Source of the DNA: Pseudomonas luteola NBRC 103146
GTDB lineage: Bacteria; Pseudomonadota; Gammaproteobacteria; Pseudomonadales; Pseudomonadaceae
DNA: 64,000 nt
Assembly (NCBI RefSeq): GCF_002091675.1
Contig: NZ_BDAE01000004.1
Span: 1-64,000 of the forward strand
Reading direction: 5' to 3'
A model generated the notes under the pieces. The model was not told the origin of the DNA and did not search any database. It saw only the letters and a list, made by a program, of their open reading frames with translations. The first letter of the stretch is position 1; the number at the start of each line of letters is the position of its first letter. Made by a program: the position numbers and the translations under genes. Below are positions 55,144 to 62,694 of this stretch, one piece after another.

Positions 55144-55159
55144 TGGCAAAAAACTTGCT
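55144..55159 (+). promoter_or_regulatory. Sigma-54-type promoter of the small gene
   Basis: TGGCAAAAAACTTGCT matches the -24/-12 consensus TGGCAC-N5-TTGC(A/T): the essential GG and GC doublets are exactly 10 bases apart. An imperfect inverted repeat (TTTTCCATT ... AATGGGAAAA) ends at the promoter. The downstream gene starts 76 bases later. Confidence 0.5.
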
Positions 55160-55235
55160 AAAGCAGGTTATCAATGCAGCAAATTGACGCCGCTGCTGTC
55201 ATAAGCGCGTCACGTGATTCAACTAAAAGAAGATT

Positions 55236-55460
55236 ATGAATACACATCAGCAAACTCAAACCGCAATCCAAATGCTTTCCTCTGCTTTCGCTCCGTTCGA
55301 TTGTGTAATCGCTGCGCCCAGCAAGAAAGGCTTTTCATTCATCATCGTCAATGAATTCGGCGTTGCGCGCCATACTCAGCGACTTTACCGTGAGGAATAC
55401 AGCTGCCCGACTCGTCTGCAGTCCGTTATTGAACGTGCACGCAAAGCCATCAGCGCCTGA
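55236..55460 (+). CDS. Small conserved-looking hypothetical protein
   Basis: This 74-aa protein has the pattern of short pseudomonad proteins such as the DUF3509 group: an N-terminal helix, two strands (CVIAAPSKKGFSFIIVNEFG) and a C-terminal helix (LQSVIERARKAIS). I cannot place it firmly in a family. A sigma-54-like promoter upstream suggests control by nitrogen or another enhancer-binding protein. It has no signal peptide. Confidence 0.65.
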   Translation: MNTHQQTQTAIQMLSSAFAPFDCVIAAPSKKGFSFIIVNEFGVARHTQRLYREEYSCPTRLQSVIERARKAISA

Positions 55461-55564
55461 TCCATTCCCGCCTTACTTTTCCTAATACGATGCCCGACAC
55501 GCGCCTGACAGGCAGCGTGCAACGGTGCATGCGTGCCAGCGGAACCCTCCCTTCCGGCAGGCAC

Positions 55565-55598
55565 AAAAAACCCGTAGCGGTCACAGACGCACTACGGG
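55565..55598 (-). terminator. Terminator of the terC-family gene
   Basis: The stem CCCGTAG/CTACGGG (55571-55577 and 55592-55598) is followed on the minus strand by six Ts. Confidence 0.85.
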
Positions 55599-55632
55599 AA
55601 GACGAGGAAACTCTCGCGCGGTTCTACAGGAT

Positions 55633-56379
55633 CTAACGCTTGCGCTTTGCGCGGCGAGCCAGCATGTTCAGGCCTTCGATAACGGCCGAGAATGCCATGG
55701 CAGCATAGATATATCCCTTGGGCACATGAGCGCCAAAGCCTTCAGCGATCAGGGTCATGCCGATCATGATCAGAAAGCCCAGCGCCAGCATGACAACCGT
55801 GGGATTGTTATTGATGAAGCGCGCCAGCGGATCAGCGGCAACCAACATGACGGTCACCGCGACGATAACGGCGATGATCATGATGGGCACATGCTCGGTC
55901 ATTCCGACAGCCGTAATAATGCTGTCGATGGAGAAAACCAGATCGAGCATGAGAATCTGGACGATGGCCGAGGCAAACCCAAGGGTAACGGCCTTTTCAC
56001 CGCTTTTACCTTCGAATAGGTCGCCTTCCGGGTCAGGATCCACGTTGTGATGGATCTCCTTGGTTGCCTTCCAGAGCAGGAAGAGACCACCTGCTATCAG
56101 GATGATATCTTTCCATGAGAAGCCCTTGCCAAAGAGTTCGATCACCGGCTCGGTGAGCTGAACGATCCAGGCAACCGTTCCCAAAAGGCCCAGTCGCATG
56201 ACCAGCGCCAGGCCTATTCCGATACGCCTGGCCTTTTGCCGATGCTGCTCGGGCAGCTTGTTGGTCAGAATGGAAATAAAGATAAGGTTATCAATACCAA
56301 GCACCACTTCCATGGCGATCAGCGTTGCCAAGGCAACCCAGGCGGTAGGATCCGAAATCAACTGCTGGAGGTAATCCAT
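55633..56379 (-). CDS. TerC-family membrane protein
   Basis: This 248-aa inner-membrane protein has about seven helices. The TerC signature includes the acidic residues in [16 protein letters not shown] (24-39) and [16 protein letters not shown] (144-159). Family members export manganese or other metals, and some help load secreted metalloenzymes. The leader contains a small hairpin (56411-56436) and two GTTACC repeats, but I do not recognise a manganese riboswitch there. Confidence 0.88.
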   Translation of the reverse strand: MDYLQQLISDPTAWVALATLIAMEVVLGIDNLIFISILTNKLPEQHRQKARRIGIGLALVMRLGLLGTVAWIVQLTEPVIELFGKGFSWKDIILIAGGLFLLWKATKEIHHNVDPDPEGDLFEGKSGEKAVTLGFASAIVQILMLDLVFSIDSIITAVGMTEHVPIMIIAVIVAVTVMLVAADPLARFINNNPTVVMLALGFLIMIGMTLIAEGFGAHVPKGYIYAAMAFSAVIEGLNMLARRAKRKR

Positions 56380-56517
56380 GAACCTTTTTCTCAGAAAATA
56401 GGAGAGTTAAGGCGCCTATGAGTTACCAAAGGCACCCGGTTACCCTGAACTATAGCCAAAAGAAAGATGTGAAATTTTTGTCGTATCGCTGATTTGTTTT
56501 TGTTTCAAATCATTGAG

Positions 56518-57348
56518 CTAGACATTTGCCCCGGAGATACTCCGGTTTCGATATCGTCGAACGAAACGATCAACATATTCGTCTGCCGGTTCGTTGAGAA
56601 TGTGCTGCGAGCTTCCCACTTGAATCAGCTGGCCGTCCCGCATGATTGCAATCCGGTTTCCCAGCCTGACCGCCTCGTCCAGATCGTGGGTAATGAACAC
56701 GATGGTCTTGTGCAGGCGCTGCTGTAACTCCAGCAACTGATCTTGCATCTCGGCACGAATCAGTGGATCGAGCGCCGAGAACGCTTCGTCCATGAGGATG
56801 ATTTCTGTGTCAGCTGCTAACGCCCTGGCCAGCCCGACTCGCTGGCGCATACCGCCTGACAGCTGATGGGGCCATTTGCGCTCATACCCTTTGAGCCCTA
56901 CCGCTTCAATCCAGTGCTGTGCATGCGTTTCTCGTGCAGTCCGGCTTTCGCCACGCAGTTTCAAGCCGTAGGCCACATTACCCAGTACGGTTTTATGGGG
57001 TAACAGCCCGAAGCCCTGGAAAACCATGCTGATCTTGTGGCGCCGGAAATGCCTGAGCTGCTGCATGTCATAGGCCAGTATGTTCTCGCCATCGACTCGG
57101 ATAGAACCGCTGGTGGGATCAATCAGGCGATTCAAATGCCGAACCAGCGTTGATTTGCCCGAGCCTGACAGCCCCATAATCACAAATATTTCGCCCGCTT
57201 CGATGGACAGCGATAGCCCATTGACTCCGACGACACACCCGGTTTCCGCCAGCACCTGATCCTTATCCCGGCCCTGGCGGACCAGCTCAAGCGCTGCGGC
57301 TTCGCGACGGCCGAATATCTTATAGACGTTATCGAGCTGAATTTTCAT
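56518..57348 (-). CDS. Betaine/choline ABC transporter ATPase, CBS-less
   Basis: This 276-aa ProV/ChoV-type ATPase has Walker A GLSGSGKST (59-67), LSGGMRQRVGLARAL and MDEAFSALD. The N-terminal family extension (VYKIFGRREAAALELVRQG) is present. The CBS domains that act as ionic-strength sensor in ProV and OpuA are absent, as the protein ends soon after the core. Its ATG overlaps the permease stop by 4 bases (ATGA). Uptake may be set by substrate availability rather than by osmolarity. Confidence 0.9.
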   Translation of the reverse strand: MKIQLDNVYKIFGRREAAALELVRQGRDKDQVLAETGCVVGVNGLSLSIEAGEIFVIMGLSGSGKSTLVRHLNRLIDPTSGSIRVDGENILAYDMQQLRHFRRHKISMVFQGFGLLPHKTVLGNVAYGLKLRGESRTARETHAQHWIEAVGLKGYERKWPHQLSGGMRQRVGLARALAADTEIILMDEAFSALDPLIRAEMQDQLLELQQRLHKTIVFITHDLDEAVRLGNRIAIMRDGQLIQVGSSQHILNEPADEYVDRFVRRYRNRSISGANV

Positions 57349-58202
57349 CGCTCGCCCTCATAGCGTGAACGACCATACGCCTGAGTAATGCGATCAATCA
57401 CGACCGCCAGGATAACAATCGCCAGACCTGCTTCGAGCCCCTTGCCTACGTTGAGCGTCTGGATACCGACCAGCACTTCTTCACCCAAGCCACGTGCACC
57501 GATCATCGAAGCGATTACAACCATAGACAATGCCATCATAGTGGTCTGGTTGATACCTGCCATGATGCTAGGCAAGGCCAATGGGAGCTGTACGCCAAAC
57601 AGCTGTTGCCAGCGATTGGCACCAAAAGCATTGACGGCCTCCATGATTTCCTTGTCGACCTGTCGGATTCCCAGATCGGTCAGACGAATCAGCGGTGGCG
57701 CTGCATAAATGACAGTGGCAAAGATAGCCGGCACTTTACCCAAACCAAACAGCATCAGGACAGGAATGAGATACACAAAGCTAGGCATGGTCTGCATGAT
57801 GTCCAGCAGTGGCAGCAACACCGTACGCAGCCGGTTACTGCGTGCACACAGAATGCCCAAGGGAATGCCGATCAGTACCGCAATCAGTGTCGCGACCAGC
57901 ATCAGCGCCAAGGTCTGCATGAGCTTGTCCCATAACCCCATGGCGCCCACGAGAAATAGCAGCCCGGTAATGACCGCAGCCGGTATCACACGTCGCGTGG
58001 CGTGGTAGGACACAACAGCCACGACCAGCAGAATCAACCACCACGGTGTTGTCCGGAGAGCGCCTTCAAGCCGGACGATTGCCAGTAGAAGCACATCGGA
58101 GATCTGGCGGAACACATCGCCATAATTGGCGACCAGAGCGTCTACCCAGCCATTGACCCAGTCAGCAATAGAAAACGTGAGATTGTCAGGAAACATAGAC
58201 AT
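57345..58202 (-). CDS. Betaine/choline ABC transporter permease
   Basis: This 285-aa ProW/ChoW-type permease has an N-terminal segment with a helix, then a five- to six-helix core. The transport loop VNAFGANRWQQLFGVQLPLALP is at about 200-221. It is encoded between binding protein 1 and the ATPase. Confidence 0.9.
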   Translation of the reverse strand: MSMFPDNLTFSIADWVNGWVDALVANYGDVFRQISDVLLLAIVRLEGALRTTPWWLILLVVAVVSYHATRRVIPAAVITGLLFLVGAMGLWDKLMQTLALMLVATLIAVLIGIPLGILCARSNRLRTVLLPLLDIMQTMPSFVYLIPVLMLFGLGKVPAIFATVIYAAPPLIRLTDLGIRQVDKEIMEAVNAFGANRWQQLFGVQLPLALPSIMAGINQTTMMALSMVVIASMIGARGLGEEVLVGIQTLNVGKGLEAGLAIVILAVVIDRITQAYGRSRYEGER

Positions 58203-58216
58203 GCCCGTTTGGTAAA

Positions 58217-58242
58217 GGTAGGCCCTTCAAACAGGGCCTACC
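58217..58242 (-). terminator. Intercistronic hairpin between binding protein and permease
   Basis: Perfect 9-bp arms GGTAGGCCC/GGGCCTACC enclose an 8-nt loop. It lies in the 60-base gap after the binding-protein stop. Such hairpins commonly protect the upstream message so that the binding protein is made in excess of the membrane subunits. Confidence 0.6.
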
Positions 58243-58262
58243 CTCACATGACCTGCGAAAGC

Positions 58263-59210
58263 CTACAAAGAGGCCTCGATTTTTTGTGCAGCGGCAGCAT
58301 CAACCCATTCATGCCAGACATCGGGGTGCGCCTTCAGAAAAGCTCTGGCAGCGGTAGGCGCGTCCTGCTTATGCTCGGCCTGCTCTGCCAACGCCTTATT
58401 CAACAGGTCAATCGGCACGTTGACCTTTTCCAGAACGGCAACAAGCTCCGGGGCGTTTTCATAAAAAGGTTTGGACAATCCAGCCTGCACCGTTATAGCT
58501 TTCTCATCTCCCGGCTTGCTGGCCAGCTTGATGAGATCCGCTCGCCCCAATAGTGGCGTAGGCGACCAGTAATAGGTCAAGATGGGCTGCTTGCGCTTCA
58601 CGGCCGATAGGATTGCGGCATCCAGTGCCGGCCCTGTGCCAGGGCGAAAATTGGTAAATGTGTCGGCCAATCCATAGCGTTCGAGCATCTCGGTATTTTC
58701 CAGCTCGCATGTCCAGCCGGCTGGGCAATTATAAAATCGACCTTTCCCAGGCTCCTCTGGATCGCGAAACAGCTTGGCGTATTTAGGCAGATCACTGATG
58801 GACTTGAGATCTGGAGCCTTGGCATTCTTGCCTTCCACCAGATAGCGCGGCACGTACCAGCCTTCCGTCGCACCTTTGATGGGTGTACCAACGCCTACTA
58901 CCTTGCCTGCATCAGCGGCTTTATTCCAGACGTCACTACGACCGATCCACTCTTCAGCAAAAACCTGAATATCATTAGAGGAAAGTGCAGCCTCCAACGT
59001 AATCGAGTTACCTGGAATACTATCGGTCTTACAGCCGTAGCCTTCCCTCAAGACTGTCGACATCAGCTCGGTGAGAAGCATCCCGCTTTCCCAGTTCACA
59101 CCGGCGAACTTGACTGGCTTACCAGACTCACACCAACCGGCTGCCTGCGCGTTGCCTATAACCAGCCCCAGCGCCAAAAGGCCTACCGCCAGGCCATTTC
59201 TTGCGTTCAT
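58263..59210 (-). CDS. Betaine/choline-type binding protein 1
   Basis: This 315-aa periplasmic OpuAC/ProX-family protein has a signal peptide (MNARNGLAVGLLALGLVIG, cut near AQAA). The pattern includes FAGVNWESGMLLTELM, EGYGCKTDSIPGNS, EEWIGRS, GWYVPRYL and YYWSPTPLLGRADL, with four cysteines that can pair. This is the subfamily of Pseudomonas CbcX/BetX-like proteins. The start is ATG 59210; a longer frame upstream lacks a signal peptide. Confidence 0.88.
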   Translation of the reverse strand: MNARNGLAVGLLALGLVIGNAQAAGWCESGKPVKFAGVNWESGMLLTELMSTVLREGYGCKTDSIPGNSITLEAALSSNDIQVFAEEWIGRSDVWNKAADAGKVVGVGTPIKGATEGWYVPRYLVEGKNAKAPDLKSISDLPKYAKLFRDPEEPGKGRFYNCPAGWTCELENTEMLERYGLADTFTNFRPGTGPALDAAILSAVKRKQPILTYYWSPTPLLGRADLIKLASKPGDEKAITVQAGLSKPFYENAPELVAVLEKVNVPIDLLNKALAEQAEHKQDAPTAARAFLKAHPDVWHEWVDAAAAQKIEASL

Positions 59211-59345
59211 GATCTGCGTCCTTAGCATCCATACGCCTGCCCGGCGCGAAAAGTCGTTACCTATCGAAGCGGCTGTTTTGAGCCTGGATGCCCTTTGCAG
59301 TTTCATAAAAACTACAGCGAAACAGGAAAAAGCCTGTCCGGCTAC

Positions 59346-60134
59346 TCATGCGATAATGGGATATCCAGCGGCCATTGCTCGATCACGCTGGGCAAGAATC
59401 ATTCGATAATCGTCAAGGGAGGCCGGTACAAACGAGCGAATAGCCAGTGTTTCAGCCAGCGCAGGCTGCTCCTGCAGGATTTCGTTCAGCACGTGCTGCA
59501 TCTGCTGTACCTCTTCCAGACTACGTGACGCTGCGGTAATGATCGGCAACGCAGGCGTCAGCTCCGTGCGGGCAAGAACTCGTGTGCGAGCTAACGTGTC
59601 AGGCGCATAACGCTCAAGGTACCCCCAGGTGACGCAATCAATAGCTGTCAATTCCGTCTCGCCGCGGCTGAGTAACCCCAGGCTTGTCACATGGGCACCG
59701 CTGGCCTTGACCTCACCAAAGAATCGCCCCTTTTCAGCCATGGGCGCGACTGTCACCCTTAATAAATTCATGCCGCTATTGGAGTCCAGCGCGTTGATGA
59801 CCACACGCGCACCTCGAAAGGCCTCCAGGGTACTGCGCTCATCATCTGCGTGGACCACGATAAAACTGCGGTGCTGAGCACCTTCACAGCCGCTCAGCTC
59901 ATAACAAGGCGTTGCTACGATCTGAACCTTGTCGCGCAGGCGCGTCATCACCGGATAGCCGCAGCTCTGAGATAACAACAGGCTCGGTGATGACCATTGC
60001 GCCATGAGATCAGCGGGCGCTTCCTCACATTGTTGAATACCCAGATGCGCCAGGACCCGCTCGATAAAGATCTGACCGGCCTCGCGTACCGGTTCAGGCG
60101 TAACGTACATGGGCCATGTAGCTAACGATGTCAC
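59346..60134 (-). CDS. PhnD-like binding-fold protein without signal peptide
   Basis: This 262-aa protein has the fold and motifs of phosphate/phosphonate-type (PhnD) binding proteins: RVVINALDSNSGMNLLR, GRFFGEVKASGAHVTSL and the AAIDCV-like TAIDCVTWGYLERY. No Sec signal peptide or lipobox is seen, so it is probably cytoplasmic. The start is GTG, 10 bases after the stop of binding protein 2. There are no PhnC/PhnE genes. It may sense or carry a small ligand for the betaine operon; the role is unknown. Confidence 0.75.
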   Translation of the reverse strand: MTSLATWPMYVTPEPVREAGQIFIERVLAHLGIQQCEEAPADLMAQWSSPSLLLSQSCGYPVMTRLRDKVQIVATPCYELSGCEGAQHRSFIVVHADDERSTLEAFRGARVVINALDSNSGMNLLRVTVAPMAEKGRFFGEVKASGAHVTSLGLLSRGETELTAIDCVTWGYLERYAPDTLARTRVLARTELTPALPIITAASRSLEEVQQMQHVLNEILQEQPALAETLAIRSFVPASLDDYRMILAQRDRAMAAGYPIIA

Positions 60135-60144
60135 GGATAAATAC

Positions 60145-61173
60145 TCACTGTGCGTTCAAGGCGGCATCCACCCGCGCCGCGGCATCAGCCGAAAGCCAGG
60201 CAGACCATATATCACGATGTTCCTTGAAGAACGCCAGGCTCATCGCATCGGCATCCTTATGTTTCTCCGACATTTCGGCCAATATGTTGTTGAATAATGG
60301 AAGCGGTATTTGCACCTTTTCAAACAGCTGTACAAGCTCAGGTGCCTGGTCATGCAGATCTTTCGAGATGCCGATCGTAATCTTCGCAGGGAGCGAGCGG
60401 GACGGTAGAGGGCTGGGATTCTTGGAGTCGGAAAGTGTTTCCCAGGCTTGCTGACTGAACGGTGGCTCCTCAAGCTGTATCAGCTTGAAGCGGCCCATCA
60501 ACGGCGTAGGCGACCAGTAGTAAAACACGATCGGCTCGCCTCTGCGGATAGCCGTACTGATGGCTGCGTCTAGGGCTGGACCGGTTCCAGTACGGAAATT
60601 CGTAAAACTGTCAGTTAACTTGTAGGCCTTGAGCTTTTGCGTATTGACGATTTCACAGGTCCAGCCAGTCGGGCAATTATAGAAACGGCCTTTGTCGGGT
60701 GATTCAGGATCCTTGAACAGATCCTTGTATCGCGACAAATCCGTTACAGACCTCAGCTCAGGCGCCTTGGCCTCAATCCCACGAGCCGAATCGCCCTTAA
60801 CCAGATATTCTGGAACCCACCATCCCTCCGTAGCACCCTTGACCGTTTCTCCAACCGAGAACACCTTGCCGGCCTTCTCCGCCTCACGCCAAAACGGGCT
60901 ACGGCCAGCCCACTGCTCGCCTGTTACCTGAATATCGTTTTGCGCCAGCGCATTTTCCATCGTTACTGTATTGCCGGGAATCGCATCGGTCTTGCAGCCA
61001 TAGCCCTTTTCCACCAGAAAGCGCAGCACTTCAGTGGCGAACATACCGCTCTCCCAGTTGAGACCTGCAAATATCACAGGCTTATCATAGGGACATTTCA
61101 CCTCATCAGCGTAGGTGTAATGTGTCATACCCAGGCTTGTGACAATCGCAAGAATGGACAAAGAGATACGCAT
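60145..61173 (-). CDS. Betaine/choline-type binding protein 2
   Basis: This 342-aa periplasmic protein has a signal peptide (cut near YTYADE). It is paralogous to binding protein 1: shared landmarks include FAGLNWESGMFATEVL, KGYGCKTDAIPGNTV, GATEGWWVPEYL, RFYNCPTGWTCE and YYWSPTPLMGRFKL. It has an extra insertion near residues 255-275 (PPFSQQAWETLSDSKNP). AGGAG precedes the ATG. It is first in the cluster, with the leaderless PhnD-like gene next. Confidence 0.86.
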   Translation of the reverse strand: MRISLSILAIVTSLGMTHYTYADEVKCPYDKPVIFAGLNWESGMFATEVLRFLVEKGYGCKTDAIPGNTVTMENALAQNDIQVTGEQWAGRSPFWREAEKAGKVFSVGETVKGATEGWWVPEYLVKGDSARGIEAKAPELRSVTDLSRYKDLFKDPESPDKGRFYNCPTGWTCEIVNTQKLKAYKLTDSFTNFRTGTGPALDAAISTAIRRGEPIVFYYWSPTPLMGRFKLIQLEEPPFSQQAWETLSDSKNPSPLPSRSLPAKITIGISKDLHDQAPELVQLFEKVQIPLPLFNNILAEMSEKHKDADAMSLAFFKEHRDIWSAWLSADAAARVDAALNAQ

Positions 61174-61284
61174 GGAAGCTCCTTCATGCTTGGCAACAAG
61201 GTCTTCGTCTGTCGCTAAATTGCTCATGCAGCTCGTACTGAGCGGCTACCTCACAGTATTTCAACAATCCGTAACGGTGTAGTC

Positions 61285-62037
61285 TCAACTCAGCAGTACC
61301 ACCCGCCCCTGCCAGGTAGAACCATTACGGGACGCGATTACGAGCGCTTCACGGTCATGTGGCGCCTGGATAACAATTTCACCGTCAGGCAGCCAGAACG
61401 TACTACGTCCGGTCGCAAGCCAGCCACCGGTTTCGCCTACATGGTTAGCCAACAGGACAGGAAAGCCATGAATCTGCGCATACGACCTTAGCTGCGCAGT
61501 ATCCGCTTCAAAACCACCTGGCGTAATCAGGGCGCTGGTGACATAAAGAGAAGCACCTGCCTGAGCCGCACTCGCAGCATGCTCAGGGTGACTTGTGTCG
61601 GCACATATGGCCAGGGCTATGCGCTCGTTCTCAAGAAGTAGCAGTGGCCCACCGCTTCCCGCCTGAAATGCCTGGTCTTCACCTTCGTGCAGGTATCGCT
61701 TGGTATATAACACGTCGTCCCGCCCCGCACCTATTACCAGCGCCGCAATAAGCGGCTTCCCTGTCGAACTTAACGGCATGCCTGCCAGGATTGATATGCC
61801 TGTCTGAGCAGTAACCTTACGCAACGGCACCAAGCGAGAGTCGTTGGGCAACAGCGCATTCTGGCTAGCCGTCTTCCGCTCATACCCTGTCAGTGACAGT
61901 TCAGGAAAGACAAGAAAGTCGACGCCTTGCCGAGCAGCCTGTTCGATTACACGGACATGGCGCTCGACATTGGCTTGAATGTCATGACCAACCGGCGTGA
62001 TCTGTGCAGCAGCGATTACGATACCTGTAGAACTCAT
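61285..62037 (-). CDS. Carbon-nitrogen hydrolase (nitrilase superfamily)
   Basis: This 250-aa cytosolic amidase-type enzyme has a complete catalytic set: Glu in VFPELSLTGYERK, Lys in YTKRYLHEGE and Cys in LAICADTSHPEHA. These hydrolyse small amides such as omega-amides or N-carbamoyl compounds. It lies upstream of and in the same direction as the betaine cluster, 111 bases before binding protein 2, so it could process an imported amide. The start is ATG 62037; a GTG two codons upstream is possible. Confidence 0.85.
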   Translation of the reverse strand: MSSTGIVIAAAQITPVGHDIQANVERHVRVIEQAARQGVDFLVFPELSLTGYERKTASQNALLPNDSRLVPLRKVTAQTGISILAGMPLSSTGKPLIAALVIGAGRDDVLYTKRYLHEGEDQAFQAGSGGPLLLLENERIALAICADTSHPEHAASAAQAGASLYVTSALITPGGFEADTAQLRSYAQIHGFPVLLANHVGETGGWLATGRSTFWLPDGEIVIQAPHDREALVIASRNGSTWQGRVVLLS

Positions 62038-62160
62038 CGGCACATCCCGGCAAGGTTGGAAGGCCAGAGGATGCCATATAACAAACCCATGACGTCAACA
62101 TAACGTCCGAGCCATACCCGACAAGACAGGTAGTAGAGGGGTAGAAAGTGATGGGTGCAG

Positions 62161-62472
62161 TCAGTCCCTAGGCAAGGGCAACAGAATGACTTCTACCCAG
62201 TTTTCATAATCCATGCAGATTTCAAGTGTCTCGATAGTTGAGACCATATGAGTCGTCTTGATCTCAGGATCGAAGCGCTTGTTCTGGATAACAGCCTTCC
62301 CACCATTGTTGAGCATCATGGCCACAATGATTGGCTCGCTTTCAAAATTGACCAAATGACGAAAAACAGCCTCGTAAATATCCTGAGTGCGACCAGAAGC
62401 AGGCGAGTCAATTTCTACCTGGTAAATAGTACCGGCCTTCAAATAGCGATAACTCACAGTAGAGAAATGCAT
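62161..62472 (-). CDS. Hypothetical protein
   Basis: This 103-aa cytoplasmic protein has mixed alpha/beta character, with no recognised domain or signal peptide. No good Shine-Dalgarno is seen. Composition looks coding, and the gene is flanked by independent units. Confidence 0.5.
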   Translation of the reverse strand: MHFSTVSYRYLKAGTIYQVEIDSPASGRTQDIYEAVFRHLVNFESEPIIVAMMLNNGGKAVIQNKRFDPEIKTTHMVSTIETLEICMDYENWVEVILLPLPRD

Positions 62473-62694
62473 CGGTCAAGCACACCGAAAGACAAGGTTT
62501 CTTATCTTACCTGATAGCAATTGGCCATTTATCAAAAAAGCGTAAATCTCCGCAAAAGAAAAAGGCTATTTGCGGGCAAAACTTCAAAATGAACCTGACC
62601 GTTTTCAATAGCCGAACAAAAACAAAGCTTGACTGGACGAACTTGCCGGATAATCAGCTGGTCGATGGTTGAGAATGATCAGAATGGGTTTTCC

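Noticed and set aside
54887-55235. Possible TPP or other pyrimidine-related riboswitch upstream of codB
   Set aside because: The conserved TPP core was not found on the minus strand and no other known fold was evident.
56380-56480. Possible manganese (yybP-ykoY) riboswitch before the TerC-family gene
   Set aside because: Only a 7-bp hairpin and two GTTACC repeats are visible; the conserved internal loops of the manganese element are missing.
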